A stretch of DNA of 7,224 nt. Origin: Dehalococcoidia bacterium (GTDB lineage: Bacteria > Chloroflexota > Dehalococcoidia > GIF9 > AB-539-J10). Location of the stretch: NCBI GenBank assembly GCA_030669525.1, contig DAOVDO010000050.1, positions 1 through 7,224 of the forward strand, given 5' to 3'. Every line of letters starts with the position of its first letter. The stretch's first letter is position 1. Under the pieces are notes generated by a model. That model was not told where the DNA came from and did no database searches. It was given only the letters and a program-made list of their open reading frames with translations. This document shows, piece after piece, positions 1 to 6,394 of the stretch. Position numbers and translations under genes: made by a program.

Positions 1-1
1 A

Positions 2-169
2 CTTTATGAGATAGGATACCGTTCCCTGGGTGCAAGAACCACCAGCAACCCGGGTGAAGTTGGCGTGCCTGCCTGGGAACAGGACCTTGAGCACATACCT
101 GAAAGAGCCGGCAGAAGGCAGGACAAGGAAAAAGCAATGGCGAGGATGCGGAAGTTTGGATACATGTAA
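2..169 (+). CDS. C-terminal end of an unidentified protein, cut by the left edge
   Basis: The frame starting at base 2 is open for 55 codons and stops at TAA 167-169. The peptide is charged and looks like a genuine protein end: it contains NPGEVGVPAWEQDLEHIPER, then a basic helical stretch (AGRRQDKEKAMARMRKFGYM). Residue composition is more natural than in the overlapping frame opened by the ATG at 30, which is rich in Cys, Arg and Leu and runs across the stop into non-coding-looking DNA. No membrane segment is visible. I do not recognise the family and the start lies outside the window. The 218-base gap to the next gene suggests that it belongs to a separate upstream unit. Confidence 0.55.
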   Translation, partial: LYEIGYRSLGARTTSNPGEVGVPAWEQDLEHIPERAGRRQDKEKAMARMRKFGYM

Positions 170-387
170 ATATGCGTCAATACCATGTAACTTATACTTA
201 TTACAGTGTCTGCTGATTAAGCGCTTTTATGGAGTTTTAGTCTTGTCGCAGTTAACAGAGAAGGTATACAGATATGGGTGTTACCCCTGACTGTAGCCTT
301 TTCTTAATACAGTTGTTGTAATATTCGAGGAGATTCCTCAAGGTTACCTGTCATGTAGAATCCTTTGGATGAAAGGAGGGTATAAGT
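170..387 (+). other. Leader/intergenic region before the arylsulfotransferase-like gene
   Basis: No convincing gene lies here. It is AT-rich and should hold the promoter of the downstream cluster. The best -35/-10 pair I can see is weak: TTGTCG at 243-248 and TATACA at 265-270, with a 16-base spacer. A TATACT at 193-198 lacks a -35 partner. Small symmetric elements include the palindrome AAGCGCTT (219-226) and a 5-bp hairpin GAGGA/TCCTC (327-331 with 335-339). No T-tract terminator follows the upstream gene. Confidence 0.4.
361..380 (+). promoter_or_regulatory. Strong Shine-Dalgarno within a possible 6-bp hairpin
   Basis: AAAGGAGGG at 372-380 is a near-perfect Shine-Dalgarno sequence 7 bases before the ATG at 388, and it fixes that start. 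TCCTTT (361-366) is exactly complementary to AAAGGA (372-377) across a 5-base loop, so the ribosome site can fold back on itself. The stem is short and A/T-rich, so any control of translation is speculative. Confidence 0.5.
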
Positions 388-1527
388 ATGAAAAGGAATC
401 AGTATGGTGTGATTTCGTATGAGCCATCGAAGGCCTACAATGGATACACCTTGTTTGCCCCAAAGGGATGCAAGGATATGTGGCTGATGGACATGCAAGG
501 TCGGATGGTTCATCACTGGCCAATACCTAATGTTCCACGGGAATACGGAAGACTTCTGCCCAATGGCCACCTGATTTATAGCTGTAAGGGTGATGAGGAT
601 AAAAGGAAAAAAGCTGGCGCTCCGCAACTCTCGGGTCAAGGAGGATTGATGAGAGAAGTAGATTGGGATAACAACCTGATATGGGAGTACCAAGACCCGT
701 TTTCACACCATGATTTTTACCGCATGGATAATGGAAACACCATGGTCCTCAGATATGCGCAGGTGCCTCAGGAAATAATGGGTAAAGTTGAGGGGGGTCT
801 CCCCGAAACTGAGGATGAAGGTAAAATGTGGTGTGCTAGTTTTAATGAAGTGACGCCCGAAGGCAAGGTAGTCTGGGAGTGGTTTTCCTATAAACATTTA
901 GACCCCGTAGAGTATAGTATCTGTCCGCTGTGCGATCGCCGAGAGTGGACACATGGCAATGCCTGTGTGGTACTCACCAATGGAGACATCCTAACCTGTT
1001 TCCGTAATATTAATACTATTTGTATTATCAGCAAGGAAACGGGCGATATCAAGTGGAAATGGGGTCGCGGCTTAGGAGAGCTGGCACATCCACATGACCC
1101 ACATCCACTTCCCAATGGGAATTTCCTCATATTTGATAACGGCGCACACCGTCCAGGTGTTGAGGTGAATCTGTCCATGGTAATTGAGCTCAACCCCAAA
1201 ACCCAGGAAATAGAGTGGGAATATTGTGGCAGCCCACCAAGTGATTTCTATAGCGCAGTTTGCTCCGGTACCCAGCGACTGCCCAATGGGAACACCCTGA
1301 TTTGCTCCACCACACAGGGGCGAATTTTTGAGGTGACTGAGAAAGGCGAAATAGTATGGGAATTCATCAATCCGTTTTATGGAAAGATAGAGGTTGGAAT
1401 AGTAAATTGGGTGTTTAGAGCTTATCGCTACGGACCTGACTATGAAGGGCTGGCAGGAAAAGCGATTGTACCAAGAACGCTAGACTCCTGGAATGGACTC
1501 TATGGCTCGAGTGCCTTCCAAGAGTAA
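388..1527 (+). CDS. Arylsulfotransferase (ASST)-like beta-propeller protein
   Basis: The 379-residue protein resembles the arylsulfotransferase family, whose characterised members move a sulfuryl group from an aryl sulfate to a phenol without PAPS, through a sulfo-histidine. Repeating blade signatures are visible. One type is the PNG turn: LLPNGHLIYS (57-66), MDNGNTMVL (113-121), LTNGDILTCF (196-205), LPNGNFLIFD (241-250) and LPNGNTLICS (298-307). The other is the WE strand: LIWEYQDP (97-104), VVWEWF (161-166), IKWKWG (221-226), IEWEY (275-279) and IVWEF (322-326). With the N-terminal VHHWPIP (41-47) this suggests about six blades. Candidate active-site histidines include H107/H108, H189, H234/H236/H239 and H254; I cannot tell which is catalytic. 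It is much shorter than enterobacterial AssT (near 600 residues) and has no signal peptide, so it appears cytoplasmic. It precedes sat by 115 bases and may share its transcript. Family call is fairly sure; substrate unknown. A PQQ-like propeller without this activity is the main alternative. Confidence 0.8.
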   Translation: MKRNQYGVISYEPSKAYNGYTLFAPKGCKDMWLMDMQGRMVHHWPIPNVPREYGRLLPNGHLIYSCKGDEDKRKKAGAPQLSGQGGLMREVDWDNNLIWEYQDPFSHHDFYRMDNGNTMVLRYAQVPQEIMGKVEGGLPETEDEGKMWCASFNEVTPEGKVVWEWFSYKHLDPVEYSICPLCDRREWTHGNACVVLTNGDILTCFRNINTICIISKETGDIKWKWGRGLGELAHPHDPHPLPNGNFLIFDNGAHRPGVEVNLSMVIELNPKTQEIEWEYCGSPPSDFYSAVCSGTQRLPNGNTLICSTTQGRIFEVTEKGEIVWEFINPFYGKIEVGIVNWVFRAYRYGPDYEGLAGKAIVPRTLDSWNGLYGSSAFQE

Positions 1528-1642
1528 TAATATCTTAGTGGTTTTAGCATACTCCCCCTTTTTAAGGGAACTAATGTAAGTTAGCGAAGAGCGCAAGGTG
1601 GTTTCTAAAATCCCAGCATCGTAAAGGAGGTAAAAGAGCAAG
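1528..1642 (+). other. Short gap between the ASST-like gene and sat
   Basis: No gene is present. A weak symmetric element, CCCTT-TTT-AAGGG at 1556-1568, lacks a following T-tract and is too short to call a terminator, so read-through into sat is plausible. AAAGGAGGT at 1623-1631 is the sat ribosome site, with GGAGG 12 bases from the ATG, slightly longer than ideal. Confidence 0.4.
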
Positions 1643-2902
1643 ATGAAACATATAGGGCATGGTAATAAAGAGATTGTGGAGAGGGTGATAGCTTCGCCAT
1701 CAGAGGCAAAAGAGCGCGTTAAAGGATTAACGCAGGTAGCTGTTACCGGACGAATTGCCAGAGAGTGCATCGACATCGCCTATGGCTTTTTTACTCCATT
1801 GGATGGCTTCATGGGCAAAGCAGACGTAGCAACAGTGTGCAAAAAGATGACCCTGTCAAACGGTACACTCTGGTCTATGCCAATTGTATTTGACATTACG
1901 AGTGAAGAAATCAGGGAGAAAGGGATTAAGGTAGGAGATACTGTACTTCTTGTTTACCAGAATACAGCTTTGGCTATTTTAGAAGTAGGGGATATATTTA
2001 ATTACGACAGGACAGAAATGGCACAGGCTGTGCTGGGCACAACCGATGCCAGGCATCCCGGCGTAAGGATGTTTAATGATCTGAAAGATACTTTCATCGG
2101 CGGTGAAGTTACTTTGGTAAACGTTCCCAGATTTAATCCGCCGTTTGACAAATTTTGGTACACACCCAGGCAGTTCAGGGCAAAATTTAAAGAGAAAGGC
2201 TGGGAGAGGATTGTAGCGCACCAGACTAGAAATGTGCCTCATAGCGGCCATGAATGGCTGATGAAAGGGGCCTGGTTCTCCGCCAATGGGGAATTACCGG
2301 TAGAAAAATTACGAACAGGAATACTGGTAAGCTGCATAATCGGACCAAAGCGTGTGGGAGATTATATAGACGAAGCCATAGTCTTGGGTCAGCAGAGACT
2401 ACATGACGCCAGGTATTTTAAAGACGATATCCATATGGTTTCTATTGCTTTATGGGATATGCGATACGCCGGACCAAAAGAGGCTATCTTTCATGCCATC
2501 TTGAGAGAGAATATAGGCTGTACTCACCACATGTTCGGTAGGGACCATGCTGGCGTGGGTACTTACTACGATCCTTACGATGCCCACCGGATATTCGACC
2601 AGATCCCCAAGGGCAGCCTAACTATCAAACCTGTGCGTATCTTAGCATGGTGGTACTGCCCGATATGCGGGGAGGTGACCTACTCCGGGTTATGCGGACA
2701 TAGTCAGGAAAAGCAAGATTTTAGTGGCACTATGATTAGAAGCATGGTGCAGGATAAAGTCAAGCCCACCAAGCTCATATTCAGACCAGAAGTATTTGAT
2801 AACCTGATGGAATCTGCTGACAAGTATGGTTTTGGCTCTCCTTTTTGCACTGAGGAATATCTGAGCAAAAGACAGCCTGTATTCGAACTCCCCCCTTTAT
2901 AA
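1643..2902 (+). CDS. sat: Sulfate adenylyltransferase (ATP sulfurylase), dissimilatory type
   Basis: This cytoplasmic enzyme interconverts sulfate + ATP and adenylyl sulfate (APS) + pyrophosphate, the first step of sulfate reduction or, in reverse, the last step of sulfur oxidation. At 419 residues it is the usual length of a single-domain prokaryotic Sat; no APS kinase domain is fused. The N-terminal region has the family motif YGFFTPLDGFMGKAD (47-61). The nucleotide/sulfate site is intact: QTRNVPHSGHE (194-204), with both histidines of the HxGH element (H200, H203), then GRDHAGVG (299-306) and FSGTMIRSM (360-368). A likely zinc site is formed by C339 and C342 of CPICG plus C351 and H353 of CGH. 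QTRNVPH, rather than QTRNPxH, resembles homologues of sulfate reducers (recalled, not searched). It starts at the first in-frame ATG after AAAGGAGGT. The 102-residue gene follows 51 bases on. No APS reductase gene is in the window, so physiological direction is open. Confidence 0.97.
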   Translation: MKHIGHGNKEIVERVIASPSEAKERVKGLTQVAVTGRIARECIDIAYGFFTPLDGFMGKADVATVCKKMTLSNGTLWSMPIVFDITSEEIREKGIKVGDTVLLVYQNTALAILEVGDIFNYDRTEMAQAVLGTTDARHPGVRMFNDLKDTFIGGEVTLVNVPRFNPPFDKFWYTPRQFRAKFKEKGWERIVAHQTRNVPHSGHEWLMKGAWFSANGELPVEKLRTGILVSCIIGPKRVGDYIDEAIVLGQQRLHDARYFKDDIHMVSIALWDMRYAGPKEAIFHAILRENIGCTHHMFGRDHAGVGTYYDPYDAHRIFDQIPKGSLTIKPVRILAWWYCPICGEVTYSGLCGHSQEKQDFSGTMIRSMVQDKVKPTKLIFRPEVFDNLMESADKYGFGSPFCTEEYLSKRQPVFELPPL

Positions 2903-2953
2903 GGTGGCAGGTAATCAACAAGAGACTAACGATGAAATCCAAGGAGGTTCAGA

Positions 2954-3262
2954 ATGGCTGAAACATGTTCCGTTAACTTATGGATTAATGAGGAGAGGTA
3001 CAACAGGTTGAATAAAATCGGCCTAACTGATGCAACGAAAGATGTATTAGCAGGAATGAAAGTGCTTCAATTGCAATGTACAAAAGAACAAAAGGACAGG
3101 ATTTTAACACTCTACCCTATGGCCAAGTGGGATTCAGCTACCACTAAAAGCATAGAATTGCTTCCCGCAGAGGCAAAGGACAGGATGTTCAATTTAGTCA
3201 TCGAGAAAGGGATTTTAAACATCATAGAGGAATTTCTAAAAGGTGTGAACCAAATGTATTAA
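2954..3262 (+). CDS. Small soluble protein of unknown function between sat and a permease
   Basis: The 102-residue protein is preceded by an excellent ribosome site (AAGGAGG, 2941-2947, six bases before the ATG), so the gene is very likely real. It has no membrane segment or signal peptide and looks mostly helical. It alternates charged and aliphatic residues, for example DATKDVLAGMKVLQLQC (26-42), KEQKDRILTLYPMAKW (44-59) and AKDRMFNLVIEKGILNIIEE (74-93). Two cysteines (C5, C42) are far apart and form no metal motif. I do not recognise the family. It lies 51 bases after sat and one base before the first TauE/SafE gene, so it is almost certainly cotranscribed with both. A role as accessory or regulatory protein for Sat or the permease is only a guess from position. 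Confidence 0.85.
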   Translation: MAETCSVNLWINEERYNRLNKIGLTDATKDVLAGMKVLQLQCTKEQKDRILTLYPMAKWDSATTKSIELLPAEAKDRMFNLVIEKGILNIIEEFLKGVNQMY

Positions 3263-3263
3263 C

Positions 3264-4379
3264 ATGCTGCCTAAAATCATGAAACTCCCCAAATCCCCAT
3301 GGCTTGAATTAGCCGTGATGTTCCTCGTGGTTATTCTGTCATATATAGCCTTGGGATTGATATCAAGGGGGGCAGCCATTCCTCCAGGGGGTATGGCTTT
3401 GACCAGCATAACTGGATTGCTCTTCGGATTCTTCCTGCTGAGTTTTGCCATCGCTATAATTGCCGTCCTTGCCGGTATTGGAGGCGGTGTTCTATTCACT
3501 CCCATTATGCTGGCTTTCACACCCATTGACAGTTTGATAATCAGGGCAACAGGTCTCATAGTAGCCATGTTCAGTGGACTGGTATCTACAGGACCGTTTA
3601 TGAAGAGTGGCGTAGGCAACCTTAAGCTCTCCATCTATTGCTGCTGTGGTTATGGAATAGGCGGTTTTATAGGCGCTCAAGGTGCAATATGGGTAGCCAG
3701 TCGGATGGGAGCAACCGGCGAGGGAATCATTAGAATAACACTCGGGGGCATTGTACTGGCACTCGCTTTGTATTTCCTTTGGGGAGGTGTGAAAAGAGAG
3801 TGGCCTGAAATAAAGAAAGTGGATCGCTTCACTCGCTGGCTGGGCTTGACCCAGCCCTATTACGAAGAATCTCTCGGGAAAGTTGTCGATTACCGGGTAA
3901 GCAGAGCTGGATGGGGACTTCTAGCTATGTGCGGAGTTGGCTTGATTTCGGGATTTTTTGGTTTAGGGGCGGGATGGGCTATAGTCCCCTCAATAAACCT
4001 TATAATGGCAGTCCCACTTAAGGTGGCAGCTGCTTCTAGCGGAGTTCTGATCGGTATGGGAGATTGCATAACAGTATGGCCCTACCTGCTTGCTGGGGCT
4101 ATTATCCCATTGTTTGTAGCTCCATGGTTGGTGGGACAGGTTATGGGGGGGATAATAGGAGCCCATGTATTAATTAGAGTTAGGGCTAAATCCATAAGGC
4201 ACATATTGATCGGGATAATGATTTTTTCCAGCTTCGGGTTGGTGACTAAAGGACTAGTAAACCTGGGATACATGCGCAGCGTGCCTGGCGCAGTCTACGT
4301 AGCAGTATTACTAATTATCGTGGCAGGAGTAACTCTGGCCATCATAGGCAAATTCCCAAAACTTCAAGGCGGGAGGTAA
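3264..4379 (+). CDS. TauE/SafE-family anion permease 1
   Basis: This 371-residue integral membrane protein belongs to the TauE/SafE (former DUF81) family, whose members are linked to transport of sulfite, sulfate, sulfoacetate and other organosulfonates. The family's internal duplication is visible: AGIGGGVLFTPIML (70-83) in the first half and GFFGLGAGWAIVPSINL (230-246) in the second, each starting a helical bundle. Other hydrophobic segments lie near 14-32, 50-69, 96-112, 125-145, 156-173, 217-230, 275-300, 312-328 and 343-361. A polar linker at about 176-213 (KREWPEIKKVDRFTRWLG and on) separates the halves. CCC at 126-128 inside a helix is unusual. The upstream stop is one base away. No good ribosome site precedes the ATG at 3264 (AGGTG at 3241-3245 is 18 bases away), so translation is probably coupled to the 102-residue gene; ATG 3279 is an alternative start. 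Beside sat, a sulfur oxyanion substrate is likely but not proven. Confidence 0.92.
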   Translation: MLPKIMKLPKSPWLELAVMFLVVILSYIALGLISRGAAIPPGGMALTSITGLLFGFFLLSFAIAIIAVLAGIGGGVLFTPIMLAFTPIDSLIIRATGLIVAMFSGLVSTGPFMKSGVGNLKLSIYCCCGYGIGGFIGAQGAIWVASRMGATGEGIIRITLGGIVLALALYFLWGGVKREWPEIKKVDRFTRWLGLTQPYYEESLGKVVDYRVSRAGWGLLAMCGVGLISGFFGLGAGWAIVPSINLIMAVPLKVAAASSGVLIGMGDCITVWPYLLAGAIIPLFVAPWLVGQVMGGIIGAHVLIRVRAKSIRHILIGIMIFSSFGLVTKGLVNLGYMRSVPGAVYVAVLLIIVAGVTLAIIGKFPKLQGGR

Positions 4380-4384
4380 CACCT

Positions 4385-4819
4385 ATGGAAGAAATTAAAG
4401 TTACCTTTAAGCAACCTCGTCCACAGCTCGTTTATGGAAGGTGTATCTACTGGTTTTCCATTGCAGCAGCCATGATTTGTACCATAGGACCAGTGATAGC
4501 CATTGTATTTCAGGATAGTAACCTTATGAACCCACATTATCTTTTCTCCACCATCTGGGCAGGGAAAGCGGCCGACGTTGTATGGGAAGAAGTGGGGGGA
4601 GGCTTTCCAGGAGGGCATTTCTGGCTGCATAATTTAACCAGTGGTGATGGACTTATACAGTTTGGACTGGTACTAGGTTGTAGTTGTGCTTGTGTGGGGC
4701 TGATAGCCACAGCTGCGGCTTATTTACGGGAGAAACCTAGAGTTTATGGCTGGGCGTTGCTCTCAATCTGGGTTGCAGTACTGATTGTCTTATCCGCAGT
4801 CGGCATATATCAACCCTGA
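4385..4819 (+). CDS. Small three-helix membrane protein, DUF1634-like, partner of permease 1
   Basis: The 144-residue protein has three predicted membrane segments, at about 20-42, 88-113 and 121-141. Between the first two lies a roughly 45-residue hydrophilic loop that includes GGGFPGGHFWLHN (71-83). CSCAC (99-103) sits inside the second helix. Size, three-helix plan and position directly after a TauE/SafE gene match DUF1634 proteins, which often neighbour such permeases. I base this on architecture and context, not on a decisive motif. Its ribosome site GGGAGG (4371-4376) lies inside the last codons of permease 1, and only five bases separate the genes, so the two are tightly coupled. A role as permease subunit or assembly partner is inferred. 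It is the last gene of this tight block; a 187-base gap follows. Confidence 0.85.
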   Translation: MEEIKVTFKQPRPQLVYGRCIYWFSIAAAMICTIGPVIAIVFQDSNLMNPHYLFSTIWAGKAADVVWEEVGGGFPGGHFWLHNLTSGDGLIQFGLVLGCSCACVGLIATAAAYLREKPRVYGWALLSIWVAVLIVLSAVGIYQP

Positions 4820-4848
4820 ACAACTGATTCCACACTATTTCCTTAAAC

Positions 4849-4870
4849 CCTTGGAACACTACTTCCAAGG
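4849..4870 (+). repeat. Perfect 8-bp inverted repeat with 6-base loop
   Basis: CCTTGGAA (4849-4856) and TTCCAAGG (4863-4870) are exact reverse complements around CACTAC. It starts 30 bases after the stop of the three-helix protein gene. No T-run follows, so it is not a standard Rho-independent terminator. Because a TATAAT begins 9 bases downstream, it could instead be an operator, or a hairpin that protects the 3' end of the upstream message. Confidence 0.5.
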
Positions 4871-4878
4871 CTGCAAAG

Positions 4879-4884
4879 TATAAT
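4879..4884 (+). promoter_or_regulatory. Candidate -10 box (TATAAT) for the second permease module
   Basis: A perfect TATAAT sits in the 187-base gap, about 120 bases before the 94-residue gene. No good -35 hexamer lies at 16-18 bases: TTGGAA at 4851-4856, within the inverted repeat, is 22 bases away, and there is no TG extension. It is a weak candidate, supported mainly by location. A promoter somewhere in this gap is expected. Confidence 0.3.
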
Positions 4885-5006
4885 GGCTTACACCCTTCGG
4901 AATAGCTTTTGCTTAGACTTTTACTTTTATGCTATTGTCAGCTCTCATTCCAAAACATTGGGCATAATTAGATAAGAAAAGCCTAGCAGGCGAGAAAGAT
5001 TCTGTT

Positions 5007-5291
5007 ATGGGTAAAAGAAAAAAAGATGTCATCTGGGTGGCGGTTCTCACTGTCATTTCCTGCTTCATAATCTGGCATGTATTCCACTGGCATTATATAG
5101 GAATGTACCTGAAGATGTTTGACTGGATAGGGACAGATAGTACCTATATAGTTGTGCTATATAACCTCGGGTTGATGTTGGGAGTGGGTTTTGTCCTGGG
5201 CTTTCTAATGAAGAAAATAACTGACTTGGTTGGTTATGAAGTCCGCCAGACAAAACACTTCGAAGAGGAGGAAGGCGGTAATAGCAAATGA
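5007..5291 (+). CDS. Small two-helix membrane protein, partner of permease 2
   Basis: The 94-residue protein has a basic N-terminus (MGKRKKD), a first hydrophobic helix at about 8-25, an aromatic/histidine-rich stretch WHVFHWHY (23-30), a second helix at about 46-67, and an acidic hydrophilic tail with EEEE (86-89). By the positive-inside rule both ends are probably cytoplasmic, which would put WHVFHWHY near the outer face. I do not recognise the family. Its stop overlaps the start of permease 2 by four bases (ATGA), so the two are translationally coupled and probably act together. The ribosome site is poor (a purine stretch GGCGAGAAAG at 4989-4998), so the start is somewhat uncertain, although no other nearby ATG fits better. 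Confidence 0.78.
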   Translation: MGKRKKDVIWVAVLTVISCFIIWHVFHWHYIGMYLKMFDWIGTDSTYIVVLYNLGLMLGVGFVLGFLMKKITDLVGYEVRQTKHFEEEEGGNSK

Positions 5292-6358
5292 TTACACTTC
5301 CAATGATGGGCGCTGACGTAAGTATACTACTTCTGGTATTTATCGGCTTCGCCGTGGGAATTCTAAGTGGTTTTGTCGGCGTTGGTGGTGGTTACCTGAT
5401 GACTCCAGCACTTATCATACTTGGTCTGCCTGCCAATATCGCTGTTGGCACCAGTATGGCCTGGATAGTCGGCAATTCCATCATTGGTACTATACGACAT
5501 CGGCAACTGGGTAACATAGACATGAAGCTAGGATTAGTGATGATTGTTGGAACTATATGTGGTGTTGAAGTCGGTGTGCGTCTGCTAAACTTTATCAAGT
5601 ACACCGGGTTCGCTGACGCAATAATACTGTCTGTTCTCACAATCATGTTAATTGCCATTGGCATCCCTGTATTCCGGGAAGTTCGAGAGCGCAAGGCGCA
5701 CCTGGATAAGGCTCTTAAAAATAAAGACAGACTACCACCAGCTAAGAGATCGTCATCAATAGGTCGTAGACTTCAAGGTTTAAACACACCGCCTGTTATT
5801 CGCTTCGCTAAATCAAGGCTTACCATTTCCCTGTGGCCGATTCTAGCCATTGGTTTTGTAACAGGTATACTGGCTGGCTTTGTAGGAGTTGGCGGTGGGT
5901 TCATAATACTACCATCTCTAATTTATCTCATCGGGCTTCCATCCTTCATGGCAGTAGGTACAGGACTATTCCAGATTATTTTCTCGGCATCCTTCGGATG
6001 CATCAGACACACCATGAGTGGCAATGTAATAATCTCGATTGCATTTCTAATGTTGCTTGGTTCCTCCGTCGGCACTCAACTCGGAGCCCTGATTACACAA
6101 TATGTCAGGGGAATTTCAATGAGGTATGTACTGGTCATTTCAATCCTGTTATGCGTAGTGGGATCTGTACTCAAGCTGATAGACCTACTACTGGCAGCAT
6201 CAACTCCATGGCTACAGGAAAGTGCTATGGCTATTACCTTTGGAGGCATGGGGTTGGTGGTTATCATGATTGCAGGTTTATTCGTCGTGGCTATTCGATA
6301 CAGACAGGGACTGCCTGTACCAGCCTGGATGGTATCCCTGGTAGCAAAAGATGATTGA
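5288..6358 (+). CDS. TauE/SafE-family anion permease 2
   Basis: This 356-residue integral membrane protein is a textbook TauE/SafE member with a clear internal duplication. GFVGVGGGYLMTPALIILGL (28-47) followed by AVGTS (52-56) and GTIRHRQLGN (67-76) is mirrored by GFVGVGGGFIILPSLIYLIG (197-216), AVGTG (222-226) and GCIRHTMSGN (237-246). Each half carries about four hydrophobic helices; a basic cytoplasmic-looking linker (about 130-175, RERKAHLDKALKNKDRLPPAKR and on) joins them, and an extra helix lies near 315-336. Its repeat motifs differ from those of permease 1, so it is not a recent tandem copy. The start overlaps the 94-residue gene (ATGA), with GAGGAGGAAGG (5265-5275) as ribosome site. 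The substrate is probably a sulfur oxyanion or organosulfonate, by family and neighbourhood; the sequence alone does not show direction or specificity. Confidence 0.95.
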   Translation: MITLPMMGADVSILLLVFIGFAVGILSGFVGVGGGYLMTPALIILGLPANIAVGTSMAWIVGNSIIGTIRHRQLGNIDMKLGLVMIVGTICGVEVGVRLLNFIKYTGFADAIILSVLTIMLIAIGIPVFREVRERKAHLDKALKNKDRLPPAKRSSSIGRRLQGLNTPPVIRFAKSRLTISLWPILAIGFVTGILAGFVGVGGGFIILPSLIYLIGLPSFMAVGTGLFQIIFSASFGCIRHTMSGNVIISIAFLMLLGSSVGTQLGALITQYVRGISMRYVLVISILLCVVGSVLKLIDLLLAASTPWLQESAMAITFGGMGLVVIMIAGLFVVAIRYRQGLPVPAWMVSLVAKDD

Positions 6359-6385
6359 TATGCCAAATCACATGATAGTTAACTC

Positions 6386-6394
6386 TGGTATAAT
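6386..6394 (+). promoter_or_regulatory. Extended -10 promoter candidate (TGGTATAAT)
   Basis: TGG-TATAAT is a perfect extended -10 element (TGnTATAAT), located 28 bases after permease 2 and about 98 bases before the HMG-CoA synthase-like start. No good -35 is visible at the expected distance, which extended -10 promoters can tolerate. It would give a leader of roughly 90 bases that includes a small hairpin (AAGCC/GGCTT, 6409-6413 with 6418-6422). It suggests that the downstream gene starts its own transcript. Confidence 0.5.

Noticed and set aside
30..290. 86-codon open frame on the + strand in the leader region
   Set aside because: It overlaps the better-looking protein tail at 2-169 in another frame, has no ribosome site, and its residues look random with many Cys, Arg and Leu.
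304..693. 129-codon open frame on the - strand
   Set aside because: It is antisense to the start of the ASST-like gene, with no ribosome site and no recognisable protein features.
1556..1568. CCCTT-TTT-AAGGG as a terminator after the ASST-like gene
   Set aside because: The stem is only five pairs and no T-run follows it.
3236..3634. 132-codon open frame on the - strand
   Set aside because: It is antisense to permease 1. Its Pro/Ala/Ile-rich content is what the reverse of a membrane protein gene gives.
5833..6354. 173-codon open frame inside permease 2
   Set aside because: It is a shadow of the second half of the TauE/SafE gene in another frame. It has no sensible hydropathy or motif, while the host frame has clear family motifs.
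3264..6358. Recent tandem duplication of the two permease genes
   Set aside because: The repeat motifs, linkers and termini of the two proteins differ strongly, so they are old paralogues or separately acquired.
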